Source: Calothrix rhizosoleniae SC01
Lineage (GTDB): Bacteria > Cyanobacteriota > Cyanobacteriia > Cyanobacteriales > Nostocaceae
Direction of reading: 5' to 3'
Length of the DNA: 37,252 nt
Assembly: GCF_900185595.1 (NCBI RefSeq)
Contig: NZ_FYBH01000187.1
Coordinates: forward strand, 1-37,252
The position numbers were made by a program, and so were the translations under genes. How positions within the stretch are numbered: the stretch's first letter is position 1; each line of letters begins with the position of its first letter. Shown here in pieces: positions 1 through 7,818 of the stretch. Below the pieces are notes generated by a model, which was not told the DNA's origin, ran no database searches, and saw nothing but the letters and a program-made list of their open reading frames with translations.

Positions 1-135
1 GATATATTTGAAGCTGCAACTGGTATTTATCCAGATCCACAGGGTATGGCTTATATTCTTAAACCTAGTGGTAAAAGTTTTGAAGTAATTGCCAATGTAC
101 TTCCTGAGGAATGGGGAAAATTGGGGAATAACTAA
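1..135 (+). CDS. C-terminal fragment of an unidentified protein
   Basis: An open frame runs in from the left edge and stops with TAA at 133-135, giving the last 44 residues of a protein (…GMAYILKPSGKSFEV…EEWGKLGNN). I do not recognise the family. Codon use is ordinary for the window. The start and most of the gene lie outside. Confidence 0.5.
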   Translation, partial: DIFEAATGIYPDPQGMAYILKPSGKSFEVIANVLPEEWGKLGNN

Positions 136-794
136 AACATCGATAGTATTAATCTTGATCGTTATTGAGGAAAATATTATGTCATTGATTCATTAGGATA
201 AGTCTATACTTTCACTGCATTTAAAAGAGATCGTTGAAGACGTTCAGGGGAACCATCCTGTAACCCTTAGCAGGATTAAGCGCGATCGCGGTTAGTTCCC
301 TTCTTGTCCCGATGATGACAAAATTAGGCAGACCTTTTCTGAAGGCAGCGATTAAGAATAGTTTATTTCTCAACCCAGAAAGTACGGCATTGCCAGTCAA
401 CCCTTCAACTACTGAATTAGCTCAAATCTGTCACCAAGCAGCGATCGCGAGTCAGTCAGAGGCAGTCCCGATGAAAAATAATTTGCACCACCAATTATCT
501 AAGTATAATTTTTCCTTCCCCCTGCTCCCTGCCCCCTGCCCCCTCCTGCTTAGAAGTCAGAGGGTAGGGGAATAGGCTTCGTCATGAGCTCAGCGTTTGA
601 TTGAGCGCTCACGCCGAAGTCCGAATGGGAGCAGGGAAGACAAGAAGACAAGAGGAAAAGATAGATTAGAAGAAAAAGGGAGCTTTCACAAATAAATTTG
701 GGGGCTTATATCCTTTTCTTTTTGGTCAAAATACCCATTCACAGCTTATAATGAGAGGGTTTTTTTACAACATACCTGATTTTTCAAACATCCT
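136..794. other. Intergenic stretch with repeat fragments, no convincing gene
   Basis: There is no supported gene here. It holds two HIP1 octamers (near 273 and 441), a pyrimidine-rich CCCTGCTCCCTGCCCC-type tract at about 515-548, and two fragments seen elsewhere in the window. A GGCAGTCCCGATGAAAAA stretch near 462 recurs near 29103. A CACAAATAAATTTGGGGGC stretch near 689 recurs near 9967, followed in both places by a TATCCTTTTC segment. An 87-codon open frame at 312-575 is made largely of repeat sequence and is not accepted as a gene. Confidence 0.6.
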
Positions 795-1376
795 CTAAGG
801 ATTAACCTCCAAAGTTTCCCAATCACCCAATTCATTCTGACTATAAAGCCAGCGATTCTGTGGTTCCCCTCTTAATTGCAAATGGTCAACTTGTAGAGGT
901 TCAAATAATAGCAAACAAAAATTATCTAAAGGCACAATAGGATCTGGAGGCGGTGGTGAAAAGGTCTGAAAATTAGCTCGTTTTTCTCTTGGATGTGCCC
1001 AAGCAAATTGTACCCGAGCATTATCTGAAATTTCTTGCCAAGTTGACTGACGGGCTTGCTGAAAATCTTGGCCATAATTGTTACAACCAATCAGGGTAAT
1101 TTCCCCACTTAAACGAAATTGTTCGCGGGTTTTAGGGAAATACCAACAAATTTCTCCCCCAGATTGTTCTTGAATTTCTGTAAATTTTTGGCTGCGGCTA
1201 TCTGTGATAATTTTTAACTTATTTGTCTCCCCCCAAAAACCCCGAAAAACTACAGTGCGATTTGCAGGGCGACCATTTTTTTTCACAGTCGCTAATTGGA
1301 AGTAACGGGCATAAACCAGACTACGGTTAAGGTGTAGGGCACGACTAATTAGCGATCGCCAAGGAGCAAGGGACAT
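795..1376 (-). CDS. PPOX-type FMN-dependent flavoprotein (pyridoxamine phosphate oxidase-like, cyanobacterial family)
   Basis: A 193-residue protein with the split-barrel layout of the pyridoxamine 5'-phosphate oxidase-like superfamily. The N-terminal half has LATVKKNGRPANRTVVFRGF (residues about 28-47), typical of FMN-binding PPOX folds, then a region rich in FRLSGE. It ends with a W-x-Y…LGDWE…LEVNP-like tail similar to the PdxH C-terminus. It resembles the cyanobacterial alr4036-type family of probable FMN enzymes, whose substrate is unknown to me, so assigning it as true PdxH would be an over-call. It stands alone, divergent from nrdJ across a 131-bp gap. Length is normal for the family. 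Confidence 0.75.
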   Translation of the reverse strand: MSLAPWRSLISRALHLNRSLVYARYFQLATVKKNGRPANRTVVFRGFWGETNKLKIITDSRSQKFTEIQEQSGGEICWYFPKTREQFRLSGEITLIGCNNYGQDFQQARQSTWQEISDNARVQFAWAHPREKRANFQTFSPPPPDPIVPLDNFCLLLFEPLQVDHLQLRGEPQNRWLYSQNELGDWETLEVNP

Positions 1377-1507
1377 TAGGTTATCTTAACATTTCATACG
1401 GTCATATAGATAGCGTAAAATGGTCTATTTGACAATCTTTTACCTTACGTATTCTTGGCGTATAGTCATAATCTGTTGAGAAAAAAACAAGATCCTGAAT
1501 TAGAATT

Positions 1508-4500
1508 ATGGTTCGAGAGCTTGAGAGAAACCGCCAGAGTGTAACAAAATTTCCAGAAACTGCTCCAGCAGCCAATCCTGTGTTTTTTAGAACCTATAGC
1601 CGTCGTACTAAAGCCGGTTTGCGGGAAACATGGTCACAAGTGTGCGATCGCACTATCCAAAGCTTGGTAGAGTTGGGCAAGCTAACTAGCCAAGAAGCAG
1701 AGATTATTGGACGAACCCAGCGTCAATTAAAATCCCTGGTGAGCGGGCGCTGGTTATGGGTAGGGGGCACGGATTGGATTACCAAGCCTAGTAACTTCTC
1801 CGGGGGTTATAACTGCACTTCCACAAACCTAGTAGATTGGCGAGCTTTTGCTTTAATGATGGATTTGGCGATGATGGGAGCAGGAACTGGGGCGGTCCTG
1901 GAACCAAAGTATATTAATCAACTACCATCCATCCGTAATCTTTTAAATATCACCATGCAAGGTGAAATTGGTTCCATACCCCAGGATTTGCGTCGGGAGG
2001 AGACAGAGGTCAAAATTGAAGGCAATACGGCGACTATCTACGTGGGTGATAGTCGCCAAGGTTGGGTAAAATCCTATCAAACCCTGTTTGAGTTAGCTGC
2101 AAGTGAGGACTTTTCTGGGGAAGTTCAAGTTTTTGTGGATCTCAGCGATGTCCGTCAAGCAGGAGAAACCCTTAAGGGTTTTGGTGGGGTTGCAAATCCG
2201 GTGAAATTGCCTGGATTGTATAGCCGTTGTGCTGGGATTCTCAATAAAGCTGTGGGGAGACAACTAAATTCTGTCGAATGTTGTTTATTGATTGACGAAG
2301 CATCTGTAACAATTGTTGCGGGCAATATCCGCAGAAGTGCGGGGATTCGTCAAGGAATTAGCGACGATGATTTATTTGCTGATGCCAAGTCTAATCTTTG
2401 GCAACAAGATGGGGAAGGTAACTGGCGCATTGATCCAGAACGGGATGCTTTACGGATGGCTAACCATACTCGGGTGTTCCATCAAAAGCCTACCTTAGAA
2501 GAATGTATCAATGCTGTTCGTAAACAATATTACAGTGGAGAAGGCGCGATTCAGTGGGCTGGTGAAGCTGTAGCCAGGGCAAATGGTGATTTGTTCTCCT
2601 CTTCGGGGTTAAAGGTTGAATTTTTACAGGCTTACGAGCAAGGTAAAGCTAAGGAATGGATACAAGAACGCCATCTCAATATGGATGCTCAGGAATTAGA
2701 GCATCGTTTGGGTAGGTATGGACTCAACCCGTGCATTACTGGTGATAGTTGGATTCATACAGAACAAGGTGCGCGACAAGTTAAAGATTTAATTGGCACA
2801 CAGCAATCTGTTTATGTTGATGGAGAGCTTTTTAGCACTACGAAAGATGGCTTCTTTTTTACTGGGGTCAAGCCAATTTTTAAAGTTATAACTCAAGAAG
2901 GTTACGAATTGCGCTTGACTGGCAACCATCAACTACTTAAGGTAACTGCTCAAACACAGAAAAAACAATACACCGAATGGGTAGAAACTCAAAATTTGAA
3001 CCCCGATGACTATATTATGGTTCACAATCATCGAAATCTACTGCCTTGGGATGGTGTGGGTAGTTTTGATGAAGGATGGCTGTTAGGAAATTTTCTCGGA
3101 GATGTCTGTTTTTCTGCAAACCAGTCTAATTACTCCTATCAAGCTAAACTGAGATATTGGGGAGATACTCAAGTTGAAATGAAAGAGTATGCTTTAGCCT
3201 TGGTGAATAATCTACCGCAATCCCCTTGCTACTCACAAAATCTCCAAGGATGTTATAACAGCAATAACAAATACTACGAGGTAAGTTCAGCAAATTTGGC
3301 AAAGCTGGCGAACTCCTTTGGCTTATATCAACATCTGAAGGTGATTACTCCCGAAGTTGAGCAAGCTAGTTATGAATTTTATCGTGGCTTTCTTAGGGGT
3401 TTATTTGATGCTGATGGTAGTGTTCAAGGAACTCAGCAAAAGGGTGTTAGTGTTAGACTGGCACAAAGCAACCTGGAAACTTTGAAAATTGTTCAAAGAA
3501 TGCTGGCACGATTAGGCATTATTTCCACTATTTATCAAGAACGTCGTTCAGAGGGTTATCGTTACCTTCCTGATAGTAATCGTGAACTTGCTCCTTATTT
3601 TGGTAAAACGCAACATGAGCTAGTAATATCCAATGATAATCTGTATGTTTTCCAGGAGATTGTTGGATTCCAGGAACCTAAAAAAGCTCAACAAGTACAA
3701 GAATTACTGAGCAGATACAAACGAAAACCAAATCGTGAACGGTTTACTGTAAAAATCAAAGAAATTATACCTGATGGTGTAGAGGAAGTTTTTGATTGTA
3801 CTGTACCAGCAGTCTCGCGGTTTGATGCCAATGGAGTTGTTGCTCATAATTGCGGTGAAATTATTGGCAGTAATTTTCACTGTGTTAGTGGTGATACCCT
3901 ACTGATCACTAGGGATGGAATGCACAAAATTAAAGATTTAATTGGGTGCGAAGTGGAAATTTGGAATGGTGAAAGATGGAGTAAAGTTAAACCATTAAAA
4001 ACAGGTAATAATCGCAAACTCTATCGAGTTAGATTTGAAGACGGAACCTATTTGGATGCAACCGAATATCATCGCTTCTTTGTAAAAGATAGGTTCAACA
4101 AAAACTACAAAGAAGTCCAAACAAAAGACTTGATGGATGTTAGTAAATATGCCATCCATACCCAACCTTTTACTATTGAGTATACAGATGGGATAGGCAT
4201 AGATCCCAGTTATGCCTATACTTTGGGTGTAGCTGTAGGTGATGGAACTACAGACCAAAAAAATAATGCCAAGATTAGGTTATATAATCAGAAAGCCGCT
4301 TTAGCAGTAGTTGGGAATAAATCCCCAGAAAGAGAATATGATTATTTGCCAGTTTTTACAGATGTAACTGAGATTGGGTTTTCTGGAGAGTTGTTAAAGT
4401 CATTAAAAACAAATCCAGAAGCAATAAATATTATAGCTAGTTGGAATCGCCAAGCAATTCTACATTTTATCGCTGGTCTGGCGGATACAGATGGCTCAAA

Positions 4501-5944
4501 TACTCACAGTAATGGAATTAGAGTATATATCTCTGATTACGAGCGTGCTTATCGCATCCAGTTATTACTTACCAAGTGTGGCATTCGCTCATCCTTAAAT
4601 CTTTGTGCCCATAAGGGTGCTATAACTAATCTGGGCGTGAGAAGTAGAGATTTATATTACTTGCAAATTACCAACTGTGGTGAAATTCCTTGTCAGCGTT
4701 TGGATATCAGTAAAGGTCAACTACCTAAGCATAAGGGCAAGTGGCAAATTGTCAATAATGTTGAAGAATTACCAGGACTACACGATACTTACTGTTTTAA
4801 CGAGCCTGAACATCACAAGGGAGTTTTTGGCAATACCCTGACTGGAAATTGTAATCTTAGCGAGATTCACTTAAATCAAATCGATCCCCAAAACTATCAA
4901 GAACAGGAGGAAGCATTCACTGCTGGGGCTTTATCCGTAGCCGTATTGTTAAATCATAAATTTGTAGAACCCCGTTATCAATCCAGCCGGGAATTAGATC
5001 CAATTGTTGGTGTATCCTTCACTGGTTTATTTGATTTCTTTGTCCATGCTTTTGGGGTAGATTGGCTGCGTTGGTGGGAGCGAGGTAGACCAGAAACACC
5101 AGAAGGTTTAACCTTTAAACACAAGGAGCAAGAATATCTCAGTCGCTGGAAAGAGATTGTGCATCGCGTAGTGTGGGATTATTGTACTCGCCACCAGATC
5201 AAACGTCCCAATCGTTGTACTACAGTCCAACCTAGTGGCACGAAGTCTTTGCTAACTGGAGCTTCTCCAGGATGGCATCCTCCCAAAGCTCAAAGATTTC
5301 TCCGTCGGATTACTTTCCGCAAAAATGATCCAGTCGCTTTGGCTTGTTTGGAATATGGCTACAATGTTGTGCCTTCCCAAACAGATAAGGATGACAACGG
5401 TAATTTACTTGATGATCCCTTAGATCCCCGATGTACAGAATGGCTAGTAGAAATACCCGTAGCCGTACCTTGGGCTAATTTACCTGGTGCTGATGAAATT
5501 GATATCAGTAAATTCAGTGCTTTGGCTCAAATGGACTTCTATATGCAGGTACAGAAGTTTTATACAGCTCATAACACCTCTGCCACCGTAGAATTGCGAG
5601 AGAATGAAGTAGAAGCCCTAGGTACTCGCATTTATGAAGCCATCCATAATGATGAAGGTTACATTAGTGCTGCACTATTAGCCCGATTTGACGATTTGCA
5701 AGCTTTCCCTCGTCTGCCATTTGAACCAATCAATCAGCAACAGTATGAGAAGTTAATGGAAGAAGTGGAAAAACGTCGGCAAACCGATGATTTTCATGCT
5801 GCACTCAGTCATTATGATACAGGTGAATTACTGGAAGCTGGCCCTGCTGGCTGTGATTCTGATAAGTGTATGATGCCGGAAGAAACTGTCACGAAGAGGC
5901 AGGTGAGCAGGGAGCAGGGAGCAGGGGAGAAACCCCATATATAA
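1508..5944 (+). CDS. nrdJ: Class II (adenosylcobalamin-dependent) ribonucleotide reductase precursor with two inteins
   Basis: The precursor is 1478 residues; removing the two inteins leaves 408+10+364 = 782 residues, a normal monomeric class II reductase. It reduces ribonucleoside triphosphates to deoxyribonucleotides using a cobalamin-generated thiyl radical. The spliced protein rebuilds the NPCGE…NFHCNLSE active site: Cys782 (precursor numbering) corresponds to the thiyl-radical cysteine, Glu784 to the catalytic glutamate, and Cys1115 to one cysteine of the redox pair. A C-terminal C-x4-C pair (Cys1449, Cys1454) fits the family's shuttle cysteines. Both inteins interrupt the protein immediately before an active-site cysteine. 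The last 18 or so residues (from TVTKRQVS) are encoded by a dispersed repeat also found near 37.05 kb, so the native C-terminus has been replaced or extended. The protein needs cobalt as cobalamin, and a Ni/Co importer lies 10 kb away. Confidence 0.93.
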   Translation: MVRELERNRQSVTKFPETAPAANPVFFRTYSRRTKAGLRETWSQVCDRTIQSLVELGKLTSQEAEIIGRTQRQLKSLVSGRWLWVGGTDWITKPSNFSGGYNCTSTNLVDWRAFALMMDLAMMGAGTGAVLEPKYINQLPSIRNLLNITMQGEIGSIPQDLRREETEVKIEGNTATIYVGDSRQGWVKSYQTLFELAASEDFSGEVQVFVDLSDVRQAGETLKGFGGVANPVKLPGLYSRCAGILNKAVGRQLNSVECCLLIDEASVTIVAGNIRRSAGIRQGISDDDLFADAKSNLWQQDGEGNWRIDPERDALRMANHTRVFHQKPTLEECINAVRKQYYSGEGAIQWAGEAVARANGDLFSSSGLKVEFLQAYEQGKAKEWIQERHLNMDAQELEHRLGRYGLNPCITGDSWIHTEQGARQVKDLIGTQQSVYVDGELFSTTKDGFFFTGVKPIFKVITQEGYELRLTGNHQLLKVTAQTQKKQYTEWVETQNLNPDDYIMVHNHRNLLPWDGVGSFDEGWLLGNFLGDVCFSANQSNYSYQAKLRYWGDTQVEMKEYALALVNNLPQSPCYSQNLQGCYNSNNKYYEVSSANLAKLANSFGLYQHLKVITPEVEQASYEFYRGFLRGLFDADGSVQGTQQKGVSVRLAQSNLETLKIVQRMLARLGIISTIYQERRSEGYRYLPDSNRELAPYFGKTQHELVISNDNLYVFQEIVGFQEPKKAQQVQELLSRYKRKPNRERFTVKIKEIIPDGVEEVFDCTVPAVSRFDANGVVAHNCGEIIGSNFHCVSGDTLLITRDGMHKIKDLIGCEVEIWNGERWSKVKPLKTGNNRKLYRVRFEDGTYLDATEYHRFFVKDRFNKNYKEVQTKDLMDVSKYAIHTQPFTIEYTDGIGIDPSYAYTLGVAVGDGTTDQKNNAKIRLYNQKAALAVVGNKSPEREYDYLPVFTDVTEIGFSGELLKSLKTNPEAINIIASWNRQAILHFIAGLADTDGSNTHSNGIRVYISDYERAYRIQLLLTKCGIRSSLNLCAHKGAITNLGVRSRDLYYLQITNCGEIPCQRLDISKGQLPKHKGKWQIVNNVEELPGLHDTYCFNEPEHHKGVFGNTLTGNCNLSEIHLNQIDPQNYQEQEEAFTAGALSVAVLLNHKFVEPRYQSSRELDPIVGVSFTGLFDFFVHAFGVDWLRWWERGRPETPEGLTFKHKEQEYLSRWKEIVHRVVWDYCTRHQIKRPNRCTTVQPSGTKSLLTGASPGWHPPKAQRFLRRITFRKNDPVALACLEYGYNVVPSQTDKDDNGNLLDDPLDPRCTEWLVEIPVAVPWANLPGADEIDISKFSALAQMDFYMQVQKFYTAHNTSATVELRENEVEALGTRIYEAIHNDEGYISAALLARFDDLQAFPRLPFEPINQQQYEKLMEEVEKRRQTDDFHAALSHYDTGELLEAGPAGCDSDKCMMPEETVTKRQVSREQGAGEKPHI
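2732..3850 (+). other. Intein 1 in NrdJ (373 residues, with LAGLIDADG endonuclease)
   Basis: This is precursor residues 409-781. It begins with Cys (CITGDSWIHT, block A), has a block B at LRLTGNHQLLKV, two LAGLIDADG-type motifs (GWLLGNFLGD and FLRGLFDADGS), and ends VFDC…GVVAHN before Cys782. All standard splicing residues are present: Cys1, terminal His-Asn, and Cys +1. It should splice and may still encode an active homing endonuclease. The flanking exteins read …LNP / CGEI…, so it sits exactly at the thiyl-radical cysteine. Confidence 0.9.
3881..4849 (+). other. Intein 2 in NrdJ (323 residues, with LAGLIDADG endonuclease)
   Basis: This is precursor residues 792-1114, only ten extein residues after intein 1. 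It starts CVSGDTLLIT, has a block B-like GTYLDATEYHRFFV, and LAGLIDADG-type motifs YTLGVAVGDGT and FIAGLADTDGS. It ends with TLTGN before Cys1115 of the CNLSE motif. The penultimate residue is Gly instead of the usual His that helps asparagine cyclisation; some inteins splice without it. The two inteins are clearly different in sequence, so this is not a recent tandem duplication. Confidence 0.88.
5886..5938 (+). repeat. Dispersed GC-rich repeat forming the 3' end of nrdJ
   Basis: From CTGTCA through AGGGAGCAGGGGAGAAACCCCAT this segment matches 37051-37104 almost base for base, and the first 35 or so bases recur at 15551-15585. It lies inside the nrdJ reading frame and supplies its final codons. 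It is followed by more low-complexity sequence up to about 6180 with no gene. Confidence 0.75.
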
Positions 5945-6218
5945 ATATAGAGAGCAGTGGGGTCTTGGGGTCTCCCCAAGTAGAGCGACTTTGGAGGGTT
6001 TGAAACCAAGTTTTCGCTACGCTCCACAGCAGAGGAAAACAGCATTTCCCCTGTAAGACTGCACCTTTTCCCCCTGCTTCTTCTGGTCCGGTAACCACAG
6101 AGTTGACTTGTACTTTCTCAACAGCAATCAGGTGGGCAATGCCCACCCTAACCAGCTTTGGCGAAACAGGTTAGGATAAATTAGTGACCAATAATTTTTT
6201 AGTGGCAGGAGGTTATTT

Positions 6219-6437
6219 ATGTTTTTAACTGAGTTACAACCACTATTTCAAGAATTTGCCCAGCACCCAATTTCATTTATGGGTGGTTTAGTATCTGGTG
6301 TGCTGCGACTCAATTTGAATGATGATCCTGTCAAAACTTGGCTGAATCAACAAGGTAGTTATAATACTAATATATCCACCACAACTGAGGTACAGAATGG
6401 CAAATCTAGTGGGCCTCAATCAATAGATATTGAGTAG
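6219..6437 (+). CDS. Small conserved cyanobacterial protein of unknown function
   Basis: The product has 72 residues (MFLTELQPLFQEFAQHPISF…). An AGGAGG ribosome-binding site lies 7 bases before the ATG, and a strong hairpin follows the stop. The first 45 residues (QHPISFMGGLVSGVLRLNLNDDPVKTWL) look conserved and amphipathic, while the tail is polar and Ser/Thr/Asn-rich. There is no signal peptide, and a single short hydrophobic stretch at residues 18-30 is too weak for a certain membrane segment. I recall similar short proteins in other cyanobacteria but know no function. It stands alone between nrdJ and sphR. Confidence 0.65.
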   Translation: MFLTELQPLFQEFAQHPISFMGGLVSGVLRLNLNDDPVKTWLNQQGSYNTNISTTTEVQNGKSSGPQSIDIE

Positions 6438-6463
6438 TATTTAAGTATCAAAATTGACTTTAC

Positions 6464-6498
6464 AAGCTCCCCGATTTTTTCCAGAAGCCGGGGAGCTT
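6464..6498 (+). terminator. Hairpin after the small conserved gene, probable terminator
   Basis: AAGCTCCCCG (6464-6473) pairs perfectly with CGGGGAGCTT (6489-6498), a 10-bp stem with a 15-base T-rich loop, 27 bp after the stop codon. There is no long T-run after it, so it may act as a weak or bidirectional terminator or as an RNA-stabilising hairpin. Confidence 0.55.
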
Positions 6499-6885
6499 AT
6501 ACCATTTTGGATTTTAGATTTTAGACTTCATTGTGAGCGCTCAGTCGAACGATTTTGAGGACAGTGTGGTCTTGGGGAGCCAGCGTTGTAGACGGTAAGC
6601 CATTGCGGTGGACTGGTTTCCCGGCATAAAGCAAGTGGCGCAACCCGTAGGGGTTTCTCGTCGCAGACGACTGGCGTTGGTTTCCCCCATGAACAACTGT
6701 CCGGGATTGTGAAAGAGTTACTACATAAGCTTTTCTTTCTTTTTATCTATCGCAATTATTTTTCTCTCTTGGTATTAACTAGCAACTTTAGGTAAATATA
6801 TACCCTCAAGGTCTAGATAGATGAACAAAATAATTAGATAATTATTATTGATACAGAAACCTGAATGAAATCACTCTGAATACTA
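6499..6885. other. Leader region before sphR
   Basis: About 390 bases without a gene. The first part has TTTTGGA/TTTTAGA heptamer copies near 6504-6530 and a GC-rich stretch (6550-6720) of interspersed-repeat character. The last 150 bases are AT-rich and are the likely sphR promoter. I looked for tandem Pho-box octamers (CTTAACCT-like) and saw no clear set. Confidence 0.4.
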
Positions 6886-7635
6886 ATGTATACCAGTGAA
6901 GCGGTCAAGTCTCCTTATAAGACAGACACCAGAACTACTAATCGAATTCTCATAGTAGAAGACGAAGAGTTGATTAGAGAAACAATTGCTTTGGCATTGT
7001 CAGAAGAAGGTTATATGCCAGTTACAGTTGATAATGGTCGAACAGCTTTAGATTATCTTACGAATTCTGAAGCCAACTCAGGAGAAGCTAAATTTGATTT
7101 AGTTGTTCTTGACTTGATGTTGCCACAAATCAATGGGCTGGATATTTGTCGCTTACTGAGACATCAAGGAAATACAACCCCTATTTTGATTTTAAGCGCT
7201 AAAGGTAGTGAGACAGATAGGGTACTGGGATTAGAGGTAGGAGCAGATGATTATCTGACCAAACCCTTTAGTATGAGGGAACTAATAGCCAGGTGTCGTG
7301 CTTTACTACGCCGCCAACGCTTAACTGCCACCCCAGACCCAATTTTAGAATATAAAGAGATTAGTATGTATCCCCAGGAATGTCGCGTATTGGCAAGGGG
7401 TGAAGAGGTGAATTTGTCACCTAAAGAATTTCGTCTGTTGGAATTATTTATGAGTTACACCCGCAGAGTTTGGTCACGGGAGCAATTATTAGATCAAGTC
7501 TGGGGCCCAGATTTTGTGGGAGATAGTAAAACTGTGGATGTTCACATTCGCTGGTTACGAGAAAAATTAGAACAAGACCCCAGTCATCCCGAATATATTG
7601 TGACGATACGTGGTTTTGGTTATAGATTTGGATAA
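6886..7635 (+). CDS. sphR: OmpR/PhoB-type response regulator, phosphate-sensing SphR
   Basis: The protein has 249 residues. The receiver domain (about 20-138) has acidic residues VEDEE, phospho-acceptor Asp76 in DLVVLDLMLP, and Lys126 in LTKPF. The C-terminal winged helix (about 150-249) contains LSPKEFRLLELF and ends with the usual VDVHIRWLREKL…GFGYRFG. A histidine kinase with a PAS domain and then PhoU follow, so this is the cyanobacterial phosphate-limitation regulator. The N-terminal 18 residues precede the receiver fold, and an internal start is possible. Its last 102 bp exist again, diverged, just downstream. Confidence 0.88.
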   Translation: MYTSEAVKSPYKTDTRTTNRILIVEDEELIRETIALALSEEGYMPVTVDNGRTALDYLTNSEANSGEAKFDLVVLDLMLPQINGLDICRLLRHQGNTTPILILSAKGSETDRVLGLEVGADDYLTKPFSMRELIARCRALLRRQRLTATPDPILEYKEISMYPQECRVLARGEEVNLSPKEFRLLELFMSYTRRVWSREQLLDQVWGPDFVGDSKTVDVHIRWLREKLEQDPSHPEYIVTIRGFGYRFG

Positions 7636-7817
7636 TTGTTAGATTGTTATTTGATATATAGTAACCAGCTATTATGTGGATATTCACATTCGCTGGTTAC
7701 GAGAAAAGTTAGAACAAAAACCCAGTCATCCCGAAGAAGTTGTGACTATACGCAGTTTTGGTTATGGATTTGGATAATTGTTAGATTGTTATTTGATATA
7801 TAGTAACCAGCTATTGT
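7534..7817 (+). repeat. 142-bp tandem duplication across the sphR end and the sphS leader
   Basis: Unit 1 is 7534-7675 and unit 2 is 7676-7817. Each runs from GTGGAT near the end of the sphR frame through the stop codon and the spacer ATTGTTAGATTGTTATTTG to GTAACCAGCTATT. The spacer part differs by one base, the coding part by about eleven. The sphS ATG follows unit 2 directly. Confidence 0.85.
7676..7777 (+). pseudogene. Diverged tandem copy of the sphR 3' end
   Basis: An open frame reads VDIHIRWLREKLEQKPSHPE… and ends in FGYGFG then TAA, matching the last 33 codons of sphR with about 11 base changes, most of them changing the amino acid. There is no start codon or upstream domain, so it is a remnant. 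It belongs to a 142-bp tandem repeat (7534-7675 and 7676-7817) whose non-coding tail is almost unchanged between copies. Confidence 0.8.
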
Positions 7818-7818
7818 A

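Noticed and set aside
312-575. 87-codon plus-strand open frame
   Set aside because: It is built from repeat sequence including a CCCTGCC tract, has no family resemblance and no convincing ribosome-binding site.
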